NCBI GenBank assembly: GCA_017883385.1
Contig: JADGNQ010000051.1
Coordinates: forward strand, 1 to 34,646
Source of the DNA: Candidatus Sulfotelmatobacter sp.
GTDB lineage: Bacteria; Acidobacteriota; Terriglobia; Terriglobales; Acidobacteriaceae
DNA length: 34,646 nt
Reading direction: 5' to 3'
Positions within the stretch are counted from its first letter, which is position 1; each line of letters opens with the position of its first letter. Shown one piece after another: positions 19,567 through 26,566 of the stretch. Both the position numbers and the translations under genes were made by a program. Below the pieces are notes generated by a model. It was not told where the DNA came from and searched no databases. It saw only the letters and a list, made by a program, of their open reading frames with translations.

Positions 19567-20352
19567 GTGGCTCCCGTGGATGTCTATTGGCTTGAGCAAA
19601 GCGACACCGATGTGCCCGAGCAGAATGAATGGCTGAGCGCGGGAGAAACGCTTCGCCTAGACGGCCTGCGTTTTGCCAAGCGGCGCGCCGACTGGCGCCT
19701 GGGTCGCTGGACCGCAAAGCGCGCGTTAGCCGCATGCCTCAACCTGCCCGGTGATCTTCCCGCCCTTGCGAACATAGAAATACGAGCCGCACCATCCGGC
19801 GCACCAGAAGTCTTCCTTTTCAGTACAGCAACACCTGCCACGATTTCCCTCAGCCATCGAGACGGCACAGCCATTTGCGTGGTGGGGCCGTGCGGTCACA
19901 ACCTCGGTTGTGATCTGGAGACGATCGAGCCGCGCAGCGAGGCCTTCATCGCCGATTACTTCACGATCAGCGAGCAAGCGCTCGTCGACCGAGTGAGAGC
20001 GGAAGACCGGCCCCCGTTGGTGGCTCTGCTCTGGAGCGCCAAAGAAAGTACCCTCAAAGCGCTGCACGAGGGACTTCGGCTCGACACCAACTGCGTGGAG
20101 GCTATCCCTCTCGATGCTTCGTCACAACCGGTCAATTCATTGTTGACTGCCGGCGAGGATAGCTGGCGTCCCCTGCGTGTTTGCTATAACGGCACCCAGG
20201 TCTTTCACGGCTGGTGGCGATTCGCAGGTCATTTGGTGCGCACCGTCGTCTCCGCTGTTCCGCTGCACCCGCCTGTTCCGCTGACATCCTTGCTTTCCGA
20301 AATCAGTCTTCCTGCCACTTTCCGCCGCACTGGAATTTCCCTTATCCTCTAG
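19567..20352 (+). CDS. 4'-phosphopantetheinyl transferase, Sfp type
   Basis: A 261-residue enzyme that transfers phosphopantetheine from CoA to carrier domains. The metal-binding motif is GCDLE (D116, E118) and the second motif is WSAKESTLK (W156, K159, E160, K164), both in the order of Sfp/AcpT-like proteins. An N-terminal RLDGLRFAKRRADWRLGRWTAKRAL segment matches the family's CoA-binding region. The GTG at 19567, one base after the carboxylase stop, is chosen because GGAAG (19553-19557) lies 9 bases upstream and earlier in-frame starts lie inside the carboxylase gene. Its position directly after the synthase and carboxylase suggests it services the three carrier domains, which makes their Thr attachment sites puzzling. 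Confidence 0.9.
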   Translation: MAPVDVYWLEQSDTDVPEQNEWLSAGETLRLDGLRFAKRRADWRLGRWTAKRALAACLNLPGDLPALANIEIRAAPSGAPEVFLFSTATPATISLSHRDGTAICVVGPCGHNLGCDLETIEPRSEAFIADYFTISEQALVDRVRAEDRPPLVALLWSAKESTLKALHEGLRLDTNCVEAIPLDASSQPVNSLLTAGEDSWRPLRVCYNGTQVFHGWWRFAGHLVRTVVSAVPLHPPVPLTSLLSEISLPATFRRTGISLIL

Positions 20353-20390
20353 ACTGTCCTTCTAGAGTTCGAAGAGGCCTGCTCTCCCTG

Positions 20391-21776
20391 ATGATCGTCA
20401 ACTTCGCAGAACGCGCGCACAACCACAATTGGGAACTCGATCCGGTCATCCGGTCCTTGCTCGATACGGATTTCTACAAGCTGCTTATGTTGCAGTTCAT
20501 CTGGAAGCATTTCCCGAAGACGCGCGTGGAGTTCTCGCTGTTCAATCGCCATTCTTCGGTGCGGATCGCGGACATCATCCACATCGAAGAACTTAAGGTC
20601 CAACTGCAGCACGTTCGTGGACGGCGCTTTCGAAAATCGGAACTGGTCTGGCTGGCGGGCAACACCTTCTATGGACGCCGCGGTATTTTCGAGCCGGCGT
20701 TTCTCGAATGGTTAGAGCACGACTTCCGGCTGTCGGATTATCACCTTTCGGTACAAGACGGCCAGATCCATCTCTCCTTCGAAGGTTCGTGGGCTGAGAC
20801 CACGATGTGGGAACTCTATGCCCTTGCGATCCTCGACGAACTGAAGACAAGAGCTCATCTGAAGACACTGAGCGAGTTCGGGCTGGATATTCTATATGCC
20901 CGGGCCAAAACAAAGCTTTGGAGCAAGATCGAGCGCCTGCGTGGAGTTCCCGGGCTCAGCGTGGCAGACTTTGGAACACGCCGCCGCCACAGCTTTTTGT
21001 GGCAGGAATATGTCGTCGTGGCCATGGCCGCAAATCTGGGCAGCAGTTTCATCGGGACGTCGAACGCCTTCCTCGCTCACAAGCACGACTTGGAAGCCAT
21101 TGGAACCAATGCTCACGAAATTCCCATGGTCATGGCCGCGCTCGCGCCCGATGACGTGGCTCTGAAAGAGTCGCAGTACCGCGTCCTGGAGCTATGGCAG
21201 AGCACCTACGAGGGGGCGCTCCACATCATGCTCCCCGATACGTTTGGGACCACGCAATTTCTGGCGGGAGCACCCGACTCGGCAGCCGATTGGACCGGCC
21301 AGCGCGTCGACAGCAAAGATCCCTACGTCGCCGGGGATGAATTCATCGCATGGCTGAAGTCGCGCGGCCGCGATCCTCGCGAAAAGCTCCTGATTGCCTC
21401 CGACACGCTCGACGTGGATCAGATTCTCGGACTGCATGCCTACTTTGGTGGAACTCTTCCGAGCGGTCTCGCGCCCAGCGATTTCCGCAGCGCCGCCGAT
21501 TTCGACGATCGCACGAAGTGGACTCCGAACCGCCGCATCCGTGTCAGCGCAGGCTGGGGCACTCTGCTGACCAACGATTTTCGCGGCTGCAATCCGAACG
21601 ACGGCAGCGGCTTTGACCCAATCAGCCTGATCTGCAAGGTGAAGACGGTGGAAGGCCGCCCCGCGGTGAAGCTCTCCGACAACTACTCCAAAGCGCTCGG
21701 CCCGGAGTCAGAAATTGAGCGATACAGGAGGGTGTTCGGTACCACCGGAATCGCCAACGCACCGCTGGTGGCGTAA
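20391..21776 (+). CDS. pncB: Nicotinate phosphoribosyltransferase
   Basis: A 461-residue enzyme of NAD salvage: nicotinate + PRPP (with ATP) to nicotinate mononucleotide. Seen: the N-terminal LLDTDFYKLLMLQ segment typical of the family, FGTRRRHSF, GTSNAFLAHK, and GTNAHEIPMVM with His242 at the position of the phosphorylated active-site His. SAGWGTLLTND near the end matches the phosphate-binding loop region. The ATG at 20391 falls after the transferase gene's stop; the frame is open further back into that gene, but those residues look unrelated to the family. It follows the synthase block by 38 bases and may be co-transcribed, but no functional tie to the synthase is evident. Confidence 0.93.
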   Translation: MIVNFAERAHNHNWELDPVIRSLLDTDFYKLLMLQFIWKHFPKTRVEFSLFNRHSSVRIADIIHIEELKVQLQHVRGRRFRKSELVWLAGNTFYGRRGIFEPAFLEWLEHDFRLSDYHLSVQDGQIHLSFEGSWAETTMWELYALAILDELKTRAHLKTLSEFGLDILYARAKTKLWSKIERLRGVPGLSVADFGTRRRHSFLWQEYVVVAMAANLGSSFIGTSNAFLAHKHDLEAIGTNAHEIPMVMAALAPDDVALKESQYRVLELWQSTYEGALHIMLPDTFGTTQFLAGAPDSAADWTGQRVDSKDPYVAGDEFIAWLKSRGRDPREKLLIASDTLDVDQILGLHAYFGGTLPSGLAPSDFRSAADFDDRTKWTPNRRIRVSAGWGTLLTNDFRGCNPNDGSGFDPISLICKVKTVEGRPAVKLSDNYSKALGPESEIERYRRVFGTTGIANAPLVA

Positions 21777-21881
21777 CGCAACCGCACGCAGCGCGTCCGC
21801 AACTGCAGGACATGTCCTTCCGCTTCCGACCGTAATCTTGTGAACGCACGGCCACGCTGCCAACATCCGAACGGGGCGTGC

Positions 21882-22802
21882 ATGAAAATACTCCTGGTTG
21901 AGGACTCTTACATCGAAAGGCGCAAGGTCGGCGGCTATCTGACCGACTGGGGGCTCGACTACGTGGCCGTCGGCAGCGGCACCGAAGCCATCAAACTGCT
22001 CGAGGGCCCCGATCCACCAGAACTTGCTCTCCTCGATTGGCTGCTCCCCGGCCTCGATGGCATCGACGTCTTGCGCCGCATCCGGAAGCTCGGCCACGAG
22101 AACTACATTTACACGGTCATGCTGACAGCCAAGACCCAGAAGCGGGACCGTCTGAATGCCATGGAAGCGGGAGCCGACGACTATCTGTCGAAGCCGGTCG
22201 ATCCTTCCGAGTTGCGTTCCCGCGTCATGGTTGGCAAAAGAATCGTGGAGCTGCAGCAATCCCTGCGCTTCGCCGCCACTCATGATTTTCTGACCAACCT
22301 GCTGAACCGGGCTGAAATCCTTGCGGCTCTGGAGCGCGAGTTCTCGCGCAGCGGACGCGAGGAAAAACCCACTACCGTCATTCTGGCGGATATCGATCAT
22401 TTCAAACGCGTCAATGACACTCTGGGCCACGCCGCGGGCGATGAAGTTCTGAAGGAAGTGGCCCGCCGGCTTAAGGCCGACCTGAGACCCTACGACGTTG
22501 TAGGCCGTTACGGGGGCGAGGAATTCCTTGTCATTTTACCCGGTTGTAACCTGACGACCGGTGCGCGCCGCGCCGATGAGATTCGTACTCTCGTTGCCAA
22601 AGGTCCCATCACCACTCCGTTCGGGACAACCTCCGCCACCGTCAGCATGGGAGTGACCGCCACCGTCTCACAGCGTGACTGCTCCGTTTCCGAGTTTCTT
22701 CGTGAGGCCGACGTCAGTTTGTACGCCGCGAAAAAGAACGGAAGAAATCGGGTGGAAGTCTTCTCGCCAGCTGCCAATTCAACTGGTGCAGGTCAGAGTT
22801 AG
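21882..22802 (+). CDS. Response regulator with diguanylate cyclase output (REC-GGDEF)
   Basis: A 306-residue protein. The receiver domain (about 1-120) has the acidic pair E7-D8, phospho-acceptor D52 in LLDWLLPG, and K near 104 in SKPVDPSEL. The GGDEF domain (about 135-300) has GGEEF at 211-215 and an upstream RPYD five residues before it, matching the RxxD inhibitory site, so it is predicted to be an active c-di-GMP synthase with product feedback. The ATG at 21882 is the natural start because MKILLVEDS begins a receiver domain; a GTG at 21840 is less likely. No histidine kinase is encoded nearby, so its partner is elsewhere. Confidence 0.93.
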   Translation: MKILLVEDSYIERRKVGGYLTDWGLDYVAVGSGTEAIKLLEGPDPPELALLDWLLPGLDGIDVLRRIRKLGHENYIYTVMLTAKTQKRDRLNAMEAGADDYLSKPVDPSELRSRVMVGKRIVELQQSLRFAATHDFLTNLLNRAEILAALEREFSRSGREEKPTTVILADIDHFKRVNDTLGHAAGDEVLKEVARRLKADLRPYDVVGRYGGEEFLVILPGCNLTTGARRADEIRTLVAKGPITTPFGTTSATVSMGVTATVSQRDCSVSEFLREADVSLYAAKKNGRNRVEVFSPAANSTGAGQS

Positions 22803-22820
22803 ACCGCCTGCCCCGCCAGC

Positions 22821-22904
22821 GTGCACATCTTCGCATTTCTATCTCAGACTAGAAGTTCATGCCCGCACCCGCCGACGCCAGAGCCGGACGCGCCGCCTCC
22901 ACCC
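22821..22904 (+). pseudogene. Remnant copy of the MFS transporter leader and first codons
   Basis: This stretch aligns without gaps to 25122-25205, the region around the start codon of the MFS gene. The core 22855-22904 differs at only two or three positions, and the 34 bases before it agree at about 60-70%. The copied ATG is at 22859 and reads about 15 codons like the exporter (MPAPADARAGRAA) before diverging and meeting a TAG at 22918. It is too short to encode a protein and is best read as a relic of duplication or rearrangement. Confidence 0.75.
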
Positions 22905-23023
22905 GCCACTGGTGGCGATAGGAACCACAAAATACTGAAGATTGTTGTTAACCGTTTCCGCCCCCGTTCGTTGTGTGCTTAGAGATGATTCAAGGCACCT
23001 GTCTCGACGAGGGGAATTTCAAC

Positions 23024-23929
23024 ATGCACAAGCAGCGGCGGTACATGGCAGTGGTTCAGTCAGTAGCAGCATTCCTGGTGTTGTTCACCGCCGTCAGCGC
23101 TGCACAGACGCCTCACGCCGCGCAAGCGGCCGTAACCGCCAATCCTCCGCAGATGAGTGAAAAGGATCTGGCCGCCCTTCAGGACCAGCTTCTTCAAGTG
23201 TTGCGCGTGAGCCCTACCTTGGCCGAGGTTGTGGCGAGAGACCCTTCGCTGCTCTCGAATGCAGAATATGTCAACCGCAATAATCCGGAACTAGGGCGCT
23301 TCCTGCAAGCTCATCCCGAGATCGCACAGAATCCCGACTTCTATCTCTTTAACAATCTGCACGGCGAACATGAGCAGCCCAGCCAAACGTTGGAGCGCAA
23401 GCTCTGGCCTGAGATGTCCAATCAGGGGCCTTCGGGAATCGACTCTGAGTTGGTCCACGATGGCATTCCGTTCCTGGTTTTCCTTTGCATTCTTGGCGCG
23501 CTACTCTGGTTGACGCATGTTCTGCTCGAAAACCGGCGCTGGGGGCGCATTTTCAAGCTGCAGACAGACGTGCACGGCAGGCTGATCGAGAGATTCGGCA
23601 CCTCACAGGAAGTGCTCACTTATATGGGCACCGATGCGGGGAAACGCTTCCTGGAAGCAACGCCGATCGCAGTCGGCTTTGAGCGGCAGCAGCCGGTTCC
23701 AAGTCCGGTCGCCCGGGTCCTCACGCCGCTGCAGATCGGAGTCGTGATGACGCTGCTGGGCGTCGGCCTTCTCTACTTGCGCCACAGTCTTCCCGACAGC
23801 GGCGGCGGCTTACTCGTGCTCGGCACGGTCGTGCTGATGCCGGGCCTTGGGTTTATCATCTCGGCGGGAATCACATGGGTGCTGGCCCGACATCTCGGTC
23901 TGATGCCGGATAGCGGAGCACGGAACTAG
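23024..23929 (+). CDS. Signal-peptide membrane protein of unknown function
   Basis: A 301-residue protein I do not recognise. The N-terminus (MHKQRR then a hydrophobic stretch ending VSAAQT, about 1-28) looks like a signal peptide. A predicted helical periplasmic part (about 40-145) has repeated HPE/NPE-like turns (RNNPELGRFLQAHPEIAQNP). Predicted membrane helices lie near 148-168, 236-254 and 264-286, and a cytoplasm-facing charged segment lies between the first two. GAGGGG (23009-23014) is 9 bases before ATG 23024, which favours it over the ORF extension to 22973. It lies 60 bases upstream of an ECF sigma factor gene, so it could be a target or sensor of that system; this is inference from position. 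Confidence 0.75.
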   Translation: MHKQRRYMAVVQSVAAFLVLFTAVSAAQTPHAAQAAVTANPPQMSEKDLAALQDQLLQVLRVSPTLAEVVARDPSLLSNAEYVNRNNPELGRFLQAHPEIAQNPDFYLFNNLHGEHEQPSQTLERKLWPEMSNQGPSGIDSELVHDGIPFLVFLCILGALLWLTHVLLENRRWGRIFKLQTDVHGRLIERFGTSQEVLTYMGTDAGKRFLEATPIAVGFERQQPVPSPVARVLTPLQIGVVMTLLGVGLLYLRHSLPDSGGGLLVLGTVVLMPGLGFIISAGITWVLARHLGLMPDSGARN

Positions 23930-23989
23930 TATCAACTTGCTGCCTGATCCACGCAGCAGCCGGATGACGGCCTGCTCTGGAATGCAGCC

Positions 23990-24574
23990 ATGAGGAAAAC
24001 CGATACGACCGGGGCATACGCCATCCCGAATGTCGAGACTCGCGTGGCATCGCGAACAGATGAACTGCCCATGGACAGCGATGCCTTCGCCGGCTTCTAT
24101 CAGCGCTCCGCGCCGGCGCTGCGGGCTTATCTCGCGCGAGTCTCAGGAAATCCCACACTGGCGGACGACCTGATGCAGGAAAGCTATCTCCGCTTCCTGT
24201 GTGCCTCGCGCCCCGAAGGCGGCGAAGTTAACTACCGGCGCTACCTGTACCGCATTGCGACCAATCTCTTGCGCGACCACTGGAAACGGCCGCGAGCAGC
24301 CTGCCTTGAAGACGTTCCCGAACAGTTTCTAGCGGCTCGCGACGGGTTATCGCGCATCGATTCGCAGGCCATTCTCGACCCCGCATTGGCCCGCATGCGC
24401 CCGCGCGAACGACAGCTCCTTTGGCTCGCCCACGCCGAGGGCTATTCGCATCGCGAGATTTCCGAGATCACCGGCCTGAGCGCGGCTGGCATTCGCCTGC
24501 TGCTTTTCCGGGCGCGGCGAAAAATTGCCCGGCTGCTCCGCAAGCAGATCGACGCAGATCGGGGAAACACATGA
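23990..24574 (+). CDS. RNA polymerase sigma factor, ECF type
   Basis: A 194-residue sigma-70 family protein with only regions 2 and 4, as in ECF factors. Region 2 is near 40-100 (FAGFYQRSAPALRAYLARV, ADDLMQESYLRFL, YRRYLYRIATNLLRDHWKR). Region 4 is near 128-185 (MRPRERQLLWLAHAEGYSHREI, SAAGIRLLLFRARRKI) with a clear helix-turn-helix. The stop overlaps the next gene's ATG by four bases (ATGA), a typical sigma/anti-sigma coupling. The start may be ATG 23990 or an internal Met at 24071; the residues before that Met are not family-like. Confidence 0.9.
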   Translation: MRKTDTTGAYAIPNVETRVASRTDELPMDSDAFAGFYQRSAPALRAYLARVSGNPTLADDLMQESYLRFLCASRPEGGEVNYRRYLYRIATNLLRDHWKRPRAACLEDVPEQFLAARDGLSRIDSQAILDPALARMRPRERQLLWLAHAEGYSHREISEITGLSAAGIRLLLFRARRKIARLLRKQIDADRGNT

Positions 24575-25080
24575 CGCTTCGCACTTGCTCCTACGAAAAC
24601 GAGCTCACTCAGGCGTTGAAGAATGGTCACTGGCCCGAGGGCTGCGGCCCGGAATTGCGCGCCCACGTGGATGCCTGCGGCAGCTGCGGCGATCTCGTTC
24701 TAGTGACGCGGACGTTCCAACGAGCGCGGAGTGAATCGGAGCACGTAGCACTTTGCGGTTCATCGAGCCTCCTGTGGTGGCGAGCGCAACTGCGCCGCCG
24801 GAACGCAGCGACCGAGCGCGTCAGCCGGCCCATCACGATCGCGCAGACTTTCGCTTTGTTCGTCAATGTGTTCGTGGGCATAGTCTTTGTTGCGTCGCAA
24901 TACCGCCACGGTCTGCATTGGGCGTCATGGTGGTCAGCGCTCGCGCCTCTGCGAGCCCTTCATTCTCTACCCATCGGATCTGGACAAATCGACTGGAATC
25001 TCCTGCTGTTGGTTTCTGGCTTCGGAGTACTGGCGCTACTCAGCCTCGTTGTGGTGTATCTCGCGTCAGAGAAGTCCTGA
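24571..25080 (+). CDS. Zinc-finger membrane anti-sigma factor candidate
   Basis: A 169-residue protein with an N-terminal HxxxCxxC motif (H32, C36, C39) as in ZAS-type anti-sigma factors, then two predicted membrane helices (about 88-109 and 142-164). It would hold the ECF sigma factor at the membrane until a signal is sensed. The start overlaps the sigma stop by ATGA, with GGGGAAA just upstream. The periplasmic loop between the helices is short (about 30 residues), so sensing may involve a partner such as the membrane protein encoded before the sigma gene. The function is assigned from motif plus position, without a full-length match. Confidence 0.75.
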   Translation: MTLRTCSYENELTQALKNGHWPEGCGPELRAHVDACGSCGDLVLVTRTFQRARSESEHVALCGSSSLLWWRAQLRRRNAATERVSRPITIAQTFALFVNVFVGIVFVASQYRHGLHWASWWSALAPLRALHSLPIGSGQIDWNLLLLVSGFGVLALLSLVVVYLASEKS

Positions 25081-25159
25081 ACCATCGCGCCAAGTCCCGC
25101 CGGAAATGCGCGCTCTTCACTGTGCACATTCCTGGCTTTCTATGGCACAGTAAGAGTTC

Positions 25160-26437
25160 ATGCCCGCCCCCGCCGACGCCAGAGCCGGACGCGCCGCCTT
25201 CACCCATCCCGCGTTCGTTCTGTTCCAGATCGCCCGCTTCCTGATTGTGGCGGCGGTCGAGATGCAGGCAGTAGCCGTAGGATGGCAGGTCTACGAGATC
25301 ACCAAGCGCCCGCTCGACCTGGGCTACGTGGGCCTCGCCCAGTTTCTTCCGGGGATTCTGCTGTTTCCCATCTCTGGCCACGCCTCTGACCGCTTCGAGC
25401 GTCGCAAGGTACTCTCCGCCTGTTACGCCGGATTCGCAGTATGCTTCGCCCTGCTGTTTACGCTCGCGCACCGTAGTGTTCATTCGGTAGCCGCGATCTA
25501 TGTTGTGCTGGTCCTGCTCGGTATCGTCCGGTCTTTTAACGGCACGGCCAGCCGCTCCATTCTCCCGCAACTGGTTCCGGAAGAGCACTTCCCCAACGCC
25601 GTTGCATGGAACGCGACGACTTTTCAGACCGCCACGATCCTGGGGCCCTCGTTCGGAGGCATCCTCTATGCCCTGTTTCGCGGCCCATCCGTTGTTTACG
25701 CCATTGCTATGCTGACCGCCATTGGAGCGACGCTCTCCACTTTCCGCATTAAGCCCGAAGTCAAAGCCCGTTCGCGCGAACCGATGACGTTCAAAACTGT
25801 CTTTGCCGGACTTCACTACATCTGGAGCAAGAAGCTCATCCTGGGCGCAATCTCTCTCGATCTGTTCGCCGTGCTCCTCGGTGGGGCGGTCGCCTTGCTC
25901 CCCGTCTACGCCCGCGAGATCCTTCACACCGGACCCTGGGGACTGGGCCTGCTGCGCACCGCGCCCGGAGTCGGCGCCGCGCTGATGGCCGTGATGCTCG
26001 CGCACCGCCCGTTGCGCGGCCGCTCTGGCATCGCGCTCCTATGGTCTGTCGCCGGATTCGGAATCTTCACAATCATCTTCGGCATCTCGCGCAGCCTCAC
26101 GCTCTCGCTGATCGCGTTGCTGCTGCTGGGCGCCAGCGACATGATCAGCGTCATCATCCGCGCCACGCTCACGCAACTCGCCACGCCAGATGAAATGCGC
26201 GGGCGCGTCACCGCCGTAGACATGATCTTTATTGGCACTTCCAACGAATTCGGCCAGTTCGAGTCGGGCGTGACCGCACAATGGTTGGGGACCGTTCCCG
26301 CCGTTATCCTGGGTGGCATCGGGACTCTTGTGGTGATCGCCGTGTGGGCGTGGCTCTTCCCGGAACTCCGCCATGCCGGCGAACTAACTTCGATCGGCAG
26401 TGCAACAGAAACTCCGGCACCGGCAAATCCTACGTAG
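25160..26437 (+). CDS. MFS transporter, EntS-like exporter family
   Basis: A 425-residue major facilitator of the enterobactin-exporter (EntS/MFS_3) type. Motif A is at 73-85 (GHASDRFERRKVL), and about 11-12 hydrophobic helices span 17-405. Family-typical stretches include WNATTFQTATILGPSFGG, LGLLRTAPGVGA and LATPDEMRGRVTAVD. It probably pumps a small molecule out of the cell; the substrate cannot be read from sequence. The leader and first 15 codons also occur as a degenerate copy at 22821-22904. The start ATG lacks a strong Shine-Dalgarno (only AAGAG near 25151). It is convergent with the next gene. Confidence 0.88.
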   Translation: MPAPADARAGRAAFTHPAFVLFQIARFLIVAAVEMQAVAVGWQVYEITKRPLDLGYVGLAQFLPGILLFPISGHASDRFERRKVLSACYAGFAVCFALLFTLAHRSVHSVAAIYVVLVLLGIVRSFNGTASRSILPQLVPEEHFPNAVAWNATTFQTATILGPSFGGILYALFRGPSVVYAIAMLTAIGATLSTFRIKPEVKARSREPMTFKTVFAGLHYIWSKKLILGAISLDLFAVLLGGAVALLPVYAREILHTGPWGLGLLRTAPGVGAALMAVMLAHRPLRGRSGIALLWSVAGFGIFTIIFGISRSLTLSLIALLLLGASDMISVIIRATLTQLATPDEMRGRVTAVDMIFIGTSNEFGQFESGVTAQWLGTVPAVILGGIGTLVVIAVWAWLFPELRHAGELTSIGSATETPAPANPT

Positions 26438-26566
26438 GAACGGGACAGTTCGACGGTACGCCTCTATGTTGATTGCCTTACGATCTGTTCTCCGAAAGAC
26501 GACTTTAGGGCATGTCCAGATCAAGAGGGTCGCAAGGACCGCGGGTCCGAAGAGAAATTTCCCGGT

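Noticed and set aside
21807-21818. 12-base palindrome AGGACATGTCCT before the GGDEF gene
   Set aside because: Several palindromes of this length are expected by chance in 34 kb, and no regulator gene lies beside it.
22921-22945. GGAACC as an ECF-type -35 element before the membrane protein gene
   Set aside because: No convincing -10 element lies at the right spacing; the sigma factor's target sequence is unknown.
26510-26560. Terminator between the convergent exporter and propeller genes (GGACC-GCG-GGTCC)
   Set aside because: The stem is only five bases and no T-run follows on either strand.
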